Part shown: in pieces, positions 1 through 4,873 of the stretch
How the letters are laid out: every line of letters begins with the position of its first letter
How positions within the stretch are numbered: position 1 is the first letter of the stretch
Source: Candidatus Hydrogenedentota bacterium
GTDB taxonomy: Bacteria; Hydrogenedentota; Hydrogenedentia; Hydrogenedentales; SCBR16-9
Direction of reading: 5' to 3'
Length of the DNA stretch: 5,781 bases
Assembly (NCBI GenBank): GCA_007116095.1
Contig: SKJD01000302.1
Span: 1-5,781 of the forward strand
Made by a program: the position numbers and the translations under genes
Notes under the pieces: model-generated
Databases searched by the model: none
The model's input: only the letters and a program-made list of their open reading frames with translations
Told to the model about the DNA's origin: nothing

Positions 1-21
1 CGTCGTAAAGTCCATGTCAAT

Positions 22-42
22 AAAAAATTGCTCCGAAGGAGC
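22..42 (-). terminator. Rho-independent terminator of the feo operon
   Basis: Read on the minus strand, a GC-rich 5-bp stem (GCTCC / GGAGC, loop TTC) is followed by AA and six T residues. This is a short but classical intrinsic terminator. The plus strand has no T-run after the same stem, so it works only for transcripts coming from the feo side. It lies about 180 nt after the last feo-linked stop codon, which means the transcript carries a long 3' tail. The stem is short, so termination may be partial. Confidence 0.65.
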
Positions 43-45
43 TGA

Positions 46-223
46 GCTAAATACAGCCCAGGGTTGGACTTGGCCGCAAGGGCAAGGCCTACCCTGGGTC
101 AACAAGACCAACAACCTGCTACGCTGAAAGCGTTGCCTAAACGGTTGCGCTACATGCTGCGACCGCTCCGCGGTCGGGTGGATGATATCAGAACTACATC
201 TATCACCAAGGCGCGCAGCCTTC
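46..223 (-). other. Hairpin-dense non-coding tail of the feo transcript
   Basis: I see no convincing gene here. The stretch lies between the last feo-linked stop and the terminator and contains consecutive inverted repeats: 57-64 with 91-98 (8 bp, extended by 2 bp after a mismatch); 112-116 with 143-147, enclosing 121-125 with 129-133; 161-166 with 170-175 (6 bp, 3-nt loop); 181-187 with 201-207 (7 bp); and 208-212 with 218-222. The 181-187/201-207 helix contains one pair that is G-U on the minus-strand RNA but A-C on the plus strand, which weakly favours minus-strand transcription. It could be a structured 3' UTR, a 3'-UTR-derived small RNA or an old repeat remnant. I recognise no known RNA family. 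Confidence 0.35.
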
Positions 224-436
224 CTACATCCGGGAAATGGCGTGGGCCTGTCGTTCGCGTGGCTGTGAGGTAGTCTCCGGGTTGTCGGCGCGGCTGCAAG
301 CGCGTTTGCTGGCGCAGCCGGAGGGTTGGGCGCTGCAATGGCAGCTTGCTTTGCCTTGCAAAACACGGCAGAGATACCGCGCCAGATAAAGCGCGGCAAA
401 CACGATTATCCCGATGCTGAGCAAGGTTTCAAGCAT
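224..436 (-). CDS. FeoB-associated Cys-rich membrane protein
   Basis: This encodes a 70-residue protein with one N-terminal membrane helix (about residues 4-22, LLSIGIIVFAALYLARYL), followed by a basic, cysteine-rich tail with C23, C32, C34, C41 and C47. That layout matches the small FeoB-associated Cys-rich proteins often found directly after feoB. Their role is not settled; help with iron transfer or FeoB complex stability has been suggested. The ATG at 436 is chosen because the upstream extension of the frame runs back into feoB without an independent start, and the hydrophobic helix begins right at this Met. No strong Shine-Dalgarno precedes it. Translation may be coupled to the short ORF 500-429, whose stop overlaps this start (ATGCTTGA). 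The last 20 or so residues are polar and unremarkable. Confidence 0.72.
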   Translation of the reverse strand: MLETLLSIGIIVFAALYLARYLCRVLQGKASCHCSAQPSGCASKRACSRADNPETTSQPRERQAHAISRM

Positions 437-500
437 GGCGCCAGATCGACTTTCTGTGATTGCGGTATGGATGTGGATGTGCGTGTGGATATGGGCGCAT
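429..500 (-). CDS. Possible 23-residue His-rich peptide between feoB and the Cys-rich gene
   Basis: An ATG 7 nt after the feoB stop opens a 23-codon frame that begins MRPYPHAHPHPYRNHRK and contains five His residues. It ends in a TGA that overlaps the ATG of the Cys-rich gene by 8 nt (ATGCTTGA). That geometry is typical of translationally coupled genes and would explain why the downstream start lacks a clear ribosome site. Against it, the frame is very short, its own ribosome site is weak, and the His codons come from a CCACAT-like simple repeat (about 464-493) that could arise by chance. If translated, it could be a metal-binding peptide or just a coupling leader. Confidence is low. Confidence 0.22.
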   Translation of the reverse strand: MRPYPHAHPHPYRNHRKSIWRHA

Positions 501-507
501 GATTCGC

Positions 508-2703
508 TTAGTCCCAGCCCAGGCCGACGGCGGCGTTGTACATGATCCAGGAGGCGACGTAGGCGAGCACGGTCATGTAGGTAAAGCAGAGCAGCGGCCA
601 GCGCCATTGTCGGGTTTCGCGCTTGATGATGGCCAGGGTGGCCGCGCATTGGCAGCAGAGCGCGAAGAAGACCATGATCGACAGCGCCACGGCGAAGGTG
701 AAGAGCGGCGTGCCGTCGGGATGTTTGGCGTCTTGCAAGGTCGTGATGAGGCTGCGGTCGGCTTCGTCCACCTCCGAGCCCAGATGGAAGAGGGTGCCCA
801 GGGTCGCAATGACGATTTCCCGTGCGGGGAAACTGGCGATGGTCGCCGTGGCGATCCGCCAGTCCCAGCCCAGGGGCGTAAAGACCGGCTCGATCCAGCG
901 TCCGGCCCGGCCAAGGTAGCTCTCGCGCAGGTAGGTGGCGCTTTCATCGAAATTCACCTGGCGCAACTCTTCCGCGCGTTGCTCCGGAGTGGCGCTGACC
1001 AACTCGATGGTGGCGCGTTGGGCCTCAAAGGTCTCGGCAATCTCGGGGGAACGGGGGAAATAGGCCAGGGCCCACACGACAATGGTCACCGCGAGGATCA
1101 GGGTGCCGGCGCGCACGAGGAATTCCCGGCCTTCACGATAGACTTTGCGGAACACGGTGCGGGCCTGGGGGATTTTGTAAGAGGGGATTTCCAGGATAAA
1201 TGGCGGCTGATCCCCCCGGAACAGGGTCTTGCGCAGTATCCAGGACGCCGGTACGGCCACGACGACGCCCAGGCAATACATGAAGAACAGCGTGAGCCCC
1301 TGCAAGCCGATAAGCCCGCTCAGGTAGCGCTCCGCCGGCACAAAGGCGGCGATTAGAATGGTGTAGACCGGCAAGCGGGCGGAGCAGCTCATCAACGGAG
1401 CCACCAATATCGTGGTGAAGCGGTCGCGTCGGTCGCGGATGGTGCGCGTCGCCAGGATGCCCGGAATGGCGCAGGCGAAGCTGGAGAGCATCGGCAGGAA
1501 CGACTGGCCGCTCAGGCCGCACCAACCCAACAAGCGGTCCATCAGGAAGGCCGCCCGGGCCATGTAACCGAAGTCTTCGAGCACGGCAATGAAAAAACTG
1601 AGTATCAGGATTTGCGGCAAAAAGACCAGGACGCTGCCGACCCCGGCGATGATGCCGTCCACCAGCAGGCTGCGCAACATACCCTCGTTCATGCCCGCGC
1701 CCAGCAAGGCGCCCAGGGAGCCGATACCGGACTCGATAAGCTCCATGACCGGGACCGCCCAGGTGAAGATACATTGAAACAGCACCGCCATGATGCCGAC
1801 AAAAAACAGCGTGCCCCAGACACGGTGAATTAAATAGTTGTCAATTTGCTCGGAGCGTGTGCGCTTGCGTACCGGGGGGAAGACCACGGCTTGTTCCAGC
1901 ACGCCCCGCACCCAGCCGTAACGCACCCGGGCTTCCTGGGCTGCGAGATTGCCGCCCATGGTCCGGGCTTGATGCCGTAGCTTCTGAAGCTCGGTCGGGA
2001 AGGACTTGCTGAACAGTTTCAGTACCCGCTGCTCCGCGTACCCGCCTTCATCCACCAGAATGCGAAAGGCTTCCAGACGTGGGATGTTGCGGCCCAGTTG
2101 CCCGCGCCGATTCAACAGCAATTCCTGAAGTTGGTCCAGGGCGGCCTGCTGTTCCGCCGGGAAGGTTGCGCGCACCGGCGGCGGCTCCAGCGCACCCCAG
2201 GCCAATTGCCCCAGGGCGGTCCGCAGCTCGGCGATGCCCAGCCCTTTATGGGCGCAGACCGGCACCACGGGGGTCTGCAAGAGTCGGGATAGGAGGGGGA
2301 TGTCAATCTGGATAGCCCGCCGGGAGGCGATGTCCATCATGTTGAGGGCGATGACCAGCGGCTTGTCGAGCTCAATGAGCTGACTCAGCAGGTAGAGATT
2401 GCGTTCGAGGTTGGAGGCGTCCAGGACAACCAGCAGGCCGTCGATTTCTTCCTCGCCCCGCTGCTGATCCAGCAGGACATCGACCACGATCATCTCGTCC
2501 GGCGCATGGGCGGCCAGGCTGTACGTACCCGGCAGATCGACCAGCGTCATCGGCGGGTTGCCCGCACCTGTATCCACACGGCCCCGCTTGCGGTCAATGG
2601 TCACGCCGGGGTAATTGCCAGTGCTCTGGTTGAGCCCGGTCAGCGCATTGAATACCGCGGTCTTACCTACATTGGGGTTACCAACGAGCGCGATGGTGCT
2701 CAT
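508..2703 (-). CDS. feoB: Ferrous iron transport protein B (GTPase-coupled Fe(II) permease)
   Basis: FeoB, 731 residues, is the inner-membrane permease for Fe(II) with a cytosolic G domain. All G motifs are visible: G1 GNPNVGKT (8-15), G2 around T35 in NYPGVT, G3 DLPG (56-59), G4 NMMD (121-124) and G5 near CAHKG (150-154). A helical insertion domain runs to about 280. The membrane part starts near 295 and holds the two conserved Gate regions, with C411 in CAIPGILATR and C440 in MSCSARLPVY. The FPAREI motif (625-630) and a C-terminal FFALCCQCAATLA segment (C683, C684, C686) are also present. Length is within the usual FeoB range and no residue of the core motifs is missing. The ATG lies 3 nt after the feoA stop, so translation is probably coupled. 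The gene is intact. A long plus-strand open frame opposite it is a GC-driven shadow. Confidence 0.97.
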   Translation of the reverse strand: MSTIALVGNPNVGKTAVFNALTGLNQSTGNYPGVTIDRKRGRVDTGAGNPPMTLVDLPGTYSLAAHAPDEMIVVDVLLDQQRGEEEIDGLLVVLDASNLERNLYLLSQLIELDKPLVIALNMMDIASRRAIQIDIPLLSRLLQTPVVPVCAHKGLGIAELRTALGQLAWGALEPPPVRATFPAEQQAALDQLQELLLNRRGQLGRNIPRLEAFRILVDEGGYAEQRVLKLFSKSFPTELQKLRHQARTMGGNLAAQEARVRYGWVRGVLEQAVVFPPVRKRTRSEQIDNYLIHRVWGTLFFVGIMAVLFQCIFTWAVPVMELIESGIGSLGALLGAGMNEGMLRSLLVDGIIAGVGSVLVFLPQILILSFFIAVLEDFGYMARAAFLMDRLLGWCGLSGQSFLPMLSSFACAIPGILATRTIRDRRDRFTTILVAPLMSCSARLPVYTILIAAFVPAERYLSGLIGLQGLTLFFMYCLGVVVAVPASWILRKTLFRGDQPPFILEIPSYKIPQARTVFRKVYREGREFLVRAGTLILAVTIVVWALAYFPRSPEIAETFEAQRATIELVSATPEQRAEELRQVNFDESATYLRESYLGRAGRWIEPVFTPLGWDWRIATATIASFPAREIVIATLGTLFHLGSEVDEADRSLITTLQDAKHPDGTPLFTFAVALSIMVFFALCCQCAATLAIIKRETRQWRWPLLCFTYMTVLAYVASWIMYNAAVGLGWD

Positions 2704-2706
2704 GGC

Positions 2707-2943
2707 TTACCCAGCGGATTCTTCGAGTAACACCAGGGCCGCCTCCGCCTTGCGGAGAGAAAGATGAAAGCCACGAACACGTATTTCCATGGGGTCCCCC
2801 AGGGGCGCATACCGCAACACCTCGACCTCGGCGCCATCGGAAACCCCCATTTCCAGGAGGCGCTGCTGTGTGGCGCCGTTGCCGTAGAGCGATGCCACGA
2901 CGCCTTTTTCATTGATTTTCAGTTGGTCTAATGTACGTTGCAC
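2707..2943 (-). CDS. feoA: FeoA, small SH3-like partner of FeoB
   Basis: This encodes a 78-residue protein of the FeoA family, a small cytosolic beta-barrel (SH3-like) protein needed for full FeoB activity. It shows the expected opening TLDQLKINEKG (4-14), the central QQRLLEMGV (26-34) with the following GAEVEVL strand, and the closing strand pair around PMEIRVRGFHLSLRKAEA (51-68), the typical FeoA hallmark. No ATG exists in frame near the expected N-terminus. GTG at 2943 gives the usual family length and starts just before the conserved TLDQL, but its ribosome site is weak. A GTG at 3042 would extend it by 33 non-conserved residues and overlap the upstream regulator, so I prefer 2943. The gene lies 56 nt after the regulator and 3 nt before feoB. 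Confidence 0.93.
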   Translation of the reverse strand: MQRTLDQLKINEKGVVASLYGNGATQQRLLEMGVSDGAEVEVLRYAPLGDPMEIRVRGFHLSLRKAEAALVLLEESAG

Positions 2944-2999
2944 CGATAATTTCTTGCCTTGTATTGCTTGCCCATCTCCGACAGAAGACGGCGCAGGTA

Positions 3000-3554
3000 T
3001 CAGGAATTCATCTCTTCCGTGAGCTTGACCGCCGCCATGCACTCACCGGTATTCTTGCAGATGGGACATTCTTCCACCGACTGCATATCGCAGCCCTCGT
3101 CAAAGTTGACCATCCGCTCGCGCACCTTGATCGCGAGTTCTTCCTCGCTCAGCAAGTAGCGCATGAGCCACATCAGCCGACGCCCGGTTTCCAGGCTCAT
3201 CAGGTGCTCCATCTTGCAGGCGTCGCCCAGGGCGGTGTCGGCGTCAACCCGAAGCACGCGCTGGAAAAACTGCGAGAGAATGACGAAATTGTGCTCGACC
3301 AGGTTGGTGATCCGTTCGCCCTCATCGGTCAGCAGCAGGAAGCGGTTTGGGTCCTCGGCGACCCAGCCGCGCTTCTTCAGTTGCGCCAACGCCATGGAAG
3401 CGGCGCCCCGGGAGACTTCTAGCCGTTCAGCCACATCGGTAGCGCGCGCATAACCAAATTCATGCCGCAGGCTGTCGATGGCCATCAAATAATGGGCCAT
3501 CGAGTGGGATAAAGGGTTATTCTCAAATTCGCGCCAGTGGCTGGCATCATTCAT
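3000..3554 (-). CDS. DtxR/MntR-type metalloregulator with C-terminal Cys cluster
   Basis: This 184-residue protein probably controls the feo operon it heads. A winged helix-turn-helix covers about residues 17-75 (helices around ATDVAERLEVSRGAASMALAQL, wing around NRFLLLTDEGE). The helical dimerisation and metal domain follows, with H88 and the signature C113-x2-E116-H117 (DACKMEH). By hand alignment these sit where DtxR has His79, Cys102, Glu105 and His106; a Cys there resembles iron-sensing DtxR/IdeR more than manganese-sensing MntR. H21 aligns near the first metal ligand of MntR/DtxR. There is no C-terminal SH3 domain. Instead the tail carries C155, C163, C166 and C172 (CX7CX2CX5C). The ATG at 3554 is preceded by GAGGTG at 9 nt; the upstream start at 3623 adds unrelated residues. 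The family call is firm. The target genes and metal are inferred. Confidence 0.88.
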   Translation of the reverse strand: MNDASHWREFENNPLSHSMAHYLMAIDSLRHEFGYARATDVAERLEVSRGAASMALAQLKKRGWVAEDPNRFLLLTDEGERITNLVEHNFVILSQFFQRVLRVDADTALGDACKMEHLMSLETGRRLMWLMRYLLSEEELAIKVRERMVNFDEGCDMQSVEECPICKNTGECMAAVKLTEEMNS

Positions 3555-3604
3555 TTCTTTTTGCACCTCAATGCGCCTCCCTTCCGATACAAGCCCGGGG
3601 CAAT

Positions 3605-3623
3605 GTGTGTTGACTTTGCACAC
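3605..3623. promoter_or_regulatory. Inverted repeat GTGTG-N9-CACAC, possible operator
   Basis: Two 5-bp arms enclose 9 nt, a total of 19 bp, about 50 bp before the start of the DtxR-type regulator. Nineteen base pairs is the size of classic DtxR/IdeR operators, but the arms do not match their consensus and only one central position pair is also symmetric. It could be an autoregulatory site or a chance repeat. Confidence 0.25.
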
Positions 3624-3640
3624 CCAAGCAGACCGGATAG

Positions 3641-3664
3641 TTGGAATTCCATGCCCGATTCCAA
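3641..3664. promoter_or_regulatory. Perfect 7-bp inverted repeat TTGGAAT-N10-ATTCCAA
   Basis: The two arms are exact reverse complements, 7 bp each with a 10-nt gap, so their centres lie 17 bp apart, between one and two helical turns. It is about 90 bp upstream of the regulator gene. It is a plausible binding site for a dimeric winged-helix protein such as the adjacent DtxR-type regulator. No consensus supports that assignment. Confidence 0.3.
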
Positions 3665-3702
3665 TCCGAAAGCCGTTTTACTGTGGAGTAAGATACTCGC
3701 GG

Positions 3703-3718
3703 GCCGTGCAAGCACGGC
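3703..3718. repeat. Stem-loop: 7-bp arms GCCGTGC / GCACGGC
   Basis: Perfect arms are separated by 2 nt. As minus-strand RNA it would fold as a 6-bp stem closed by a CUUG tetraloop, a known stable loop. No T-run follows on either strand, so it is not an intrinsic terminator. It would lie within the feo leader if transcription starts near 3823. An adjacent smaller repeat (GAGTA 3686-3690 / TACTC 3694-3698) lies next to it. Confidence 0.4.
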
Positions 3719-3829
3719 TGGATTCGGTCATGTCCGTTTCGGGCCTGTGGCAATGGCCTGTTGCGGAACGTTTTTCAGGTTTTTATCCCGGTAAACGTCC
3801 ACGCGGACCCGAATATTTTGTAGCGACTC

Positions 3830-3858
3830 AGTATAACATGTTTGGCCTACTGATCCAA
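3830..3858 (-). promoter_or_regulatory. Candidate extended -10 promoter for the feo operon
   Basis: On the minus strand TTGGAT (3858-3853) is followed after exactly 17 nt by TATACT (3835-3830), which matches the -10 consensus at five of six positions. The extended -10 motif TG-T lies directly before it. The -35 is weak (three of six), which an extended -10 can compensate for. Transcription would start near 3823, giving a leader of about 270 nt before the regulator's ATG. No better promoter was seen closer to the gene. Confidence 0.4.
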
Positions 3859-4028
3859 CCTTCAGTATGGTGGACATTATTCCTGTAAAGAGGAAATCGG
3901 GTTATTATGCTTTGGTGAACTAATAGCAGATCCGCCCGATGAAAAAGGCCGGATGACCCAAAAACAGCGATAAACTTACTTAACGTTGCAATACACCATG
4001 AGATCAACGCATACTATAAAGTCCAGAA

Positions 4029-4040
4029 AAAACCGGTTTT
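4029..4040. promoter_or_regulatory. 12-bp perfect palindrome AAAACCGGTTTT
   Basis: This uninterrupted palindrome sits about 32 bp upstream of the candidate -35 of the rightward promoter. Without a loop it cannot act as a terminator hairpin. Its position suggests an operator or activator site, perhaps for the DNA-binding response regulator encoded just downstream. That link is inference only. Confidence 0.3.
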
Positions 4041-4071
4041 AGGGTGTGAGTGGGTATACTCCCGAAAAAAC

Positions 4072-4100
4072 TTGAAAAAATCTTGAAAATTTCATAATAT
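4072..4100 (+). promoter_or_regulatory. Candidate sigma70 promoter for the HTH-receiver gene
   Basis: TTGAAA (4072-4077) is separated by 17 nt from TAATAT (4095-4100). The overlapping CATAAT (4093-4098) is a closer -10 match but with a 15-nt spacer. The segment is strongly AT-rich and contains CTTGAAAA twice, at 4071-4078 and 4082-4089, 11 bp apart. Transcription would start near 4107, leaving about 50 nt of leader before the ATG at 4159. Confidence 0.5.
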
Positions 4101-4158
4101 GCCATTAGTCGAGCGAATTCACTTAAAGCTCTAGAATCCAATAAGGGTGGGACCAGGT

Positions 4159-4737
4159 ATGGAAACAAAGCAGTCTTTCAGCACATCCGAGGTGGCGAAG
4201 TATTGTCATGTTACCGCTGACACGATCCGCAAATGGGCGGAAGCCGGTCGGATTCAGGTCTTTAAGACCCCGGGGGGACATCGACGAATTCGCCGCAGTG
4301 ATTTGGTCCGCTTTTTGCACGAAAACAACATCCCCGTACATCCGGACCTGGAACAGGCCGGTGTGAAGGTGTTGGTGGTGGACGATGAAAAGGCCGTGAT
4401 CTCGGTGATCCGGCGTTTCCTGGAGCGTTCACGCACGCCGTTCCAGATCGAGATGGCGACCGATGGCTATGAGGCGGGTAGCCAGGTGGCGACCTTCCGG
4501 CCCAACATTATCTTCCTGGACCTGCGCCTGCCGGGGATCGACGGCTTCGAAGTCTGTCGCCGGATCAAGAACAACCCGGAAACCGCCGATACCCATATCA
4601 TTGCGATGACCGGGTATTACGAGGGCGATGTCGCCCAGCGCGTAGAGGACCTCGGCGCCCAGATGTTGATGCAGAAGCCCTTCACCCCCGATGATCTGCG
4701 GCGCGCCCTGGCGCAAGTCGGGGTCGAAGTGCAGTAG
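4159..4737 (+). CDS. MerR/excisionase-type HTH fused to a receiver domain (response regulator)
   Basis: This 192-residue protein has an N-terminal MerR/excisionase-like DNA-binding domain (about 7-54: FSTSEVAKYCHVTADTIRKW, then the wing TPGGHRRIRRSDLVRFL) and a C-terminal CheY-like receiver (about 69-188). The receiver keeps all key residues: the acidic pair D75-D76, phosphoacceptor D121 in FLDLRLPG, T151 in MTGYY and K173 in QKPF. It should therefore be phosphorylated by a histidine kinase and act as a DNA-binding output. No kinase gene lies in the window, so it is probably an orphan. HTH-first order is the reverse of most response regulators. The start is taken as ATG 4159, just before the HTH, with a G-rich AAGGGTGG upstream; GTG 4147 would add four residues. 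Target genes are unknown. It may autoregulate or affect the divergent feo operon, but nothing shows that directly. Confidence 0.9.
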   Translation: METKQSFSTSEVAKYCHVTADTIRKWAEAGRIQVFKTPGGHRRIRRSDLVRFLHENNIPVHPDLEQAGVKVLVVDDEKAVISVIRRFLERSRTPFQIEMATDGYEAGSQVATFRPNIIFLDLRLPGIDGFEVCRRIKNNPETADTHIIAMTGYYEGDVAQRVEDLGAQMLMQKPFTPDDLRRALAQVGVEVQ

Positions 4738-4749
4738 GGCGAGCCGACC

Positions 4750-4772
4750 GCGCTTGTCTGGGGTGACAGCGC
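4750..4772 (+). terminator. Hairpin just after the HTH-receiver gene, without a T-run
   Basis: GCGCTTGTC (4750-4758) pairs with GACAGCGC (4765-4772) as an 8-bp stem with one bulged T and a TGGGGT loop, starting 13 nt after the stop codon. No T-tract follows, so it is not a standard intrinsic terminator. It may stabilise the 3' end or lie at a Rho-dependent end. Confidence 0.35.
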
Positions 4773-4873
4773 ATACGGAGTCGATGGGGATGGGGGAAAT
4801 CGGTATGTGGGGAAGCACGTAAAATCTTACTTCAGGGTACAAGCTGCATCTACTCCAGTATTAGAGGGCAATA

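Larger units (their letters stand above)
3555..4158. other. 604-bp divergent regulatory region, no gene seen
   Basis: The open frames crossing this stretch have no recognisable domain and poor starts. It does hold the promoter candidates for both flanking transcription units and several inverted repeats, listed separately. Composition falls from GC-rich near 3600 to clearly AT-rich between 3960 and 4100, as expected for a promoter-proximal region. I see no terminator, tRNA or mobile-element end. Confidence 0.7.

Noticed and set aside
64..273. Plus-strand frame over the hairpin-rich tail
   Set aside because: It has a TTG start, no ribosome site and no domain similarity, and it overlaps both the structured tail and the 3' end of the Cys-rich gene.
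464..493. CCACAT-like short repeat as a tandem repeat or CRISPR-type element
   Set aside because: It has only a few imperfect units over about 30 bp and no spacer structure; it is better explained as His/Pro codon repetition or simple sequence.
437..649. N-terminal extension of the Cys-rich protein into feoB
   Set aside because: It would be read in a shifted frame through the conserved feoB C-terminus. The hydrophobic helix and family length fit the start at 436.
460..1356. Long plus-strand open frame (298 codons) opposite feoB
   Set aside because: It lies wholly antisense to the well-conserved C-terminal half of feoB, has no recognisable domain and has the low-complexity look of a GC-rich shadow frame.
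1133..1774. Minus-strand 213-codon frame inside feoB
   Set aside because: It is a shifted frame of the intact feoB gene with Gly/Arg/His-rich shadow composition.
2944..3042. Upstream GTG extension of feoA
   Set aside because: The added 33 residues are not FeoA-like and overlap the end of the regulator gene; the conserved fold begins right after GTG 2943.
3555..3623. Upstream start for the DtxR-type regulator
   Set aside because: The added 23 residues have no family similarity, while ATG 3554 has a good GAGGTG ribosome site at normal spacing.
3734..3776. Possible plus-strand terminator (CGTTTC with GGAACG, followed by T5)
   Set aside because: The stem is short, contains a G-U pair and encloses a large, poorly paired loop, and no plus-strand gene lies upstream to be terminated.
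3571..3888. Plus-strand 105-codon frame in the divergent region
   Set aside because: There is no ribosome site, no conserved motif and irregular composition, and it runs through the putative promoter and repeats.
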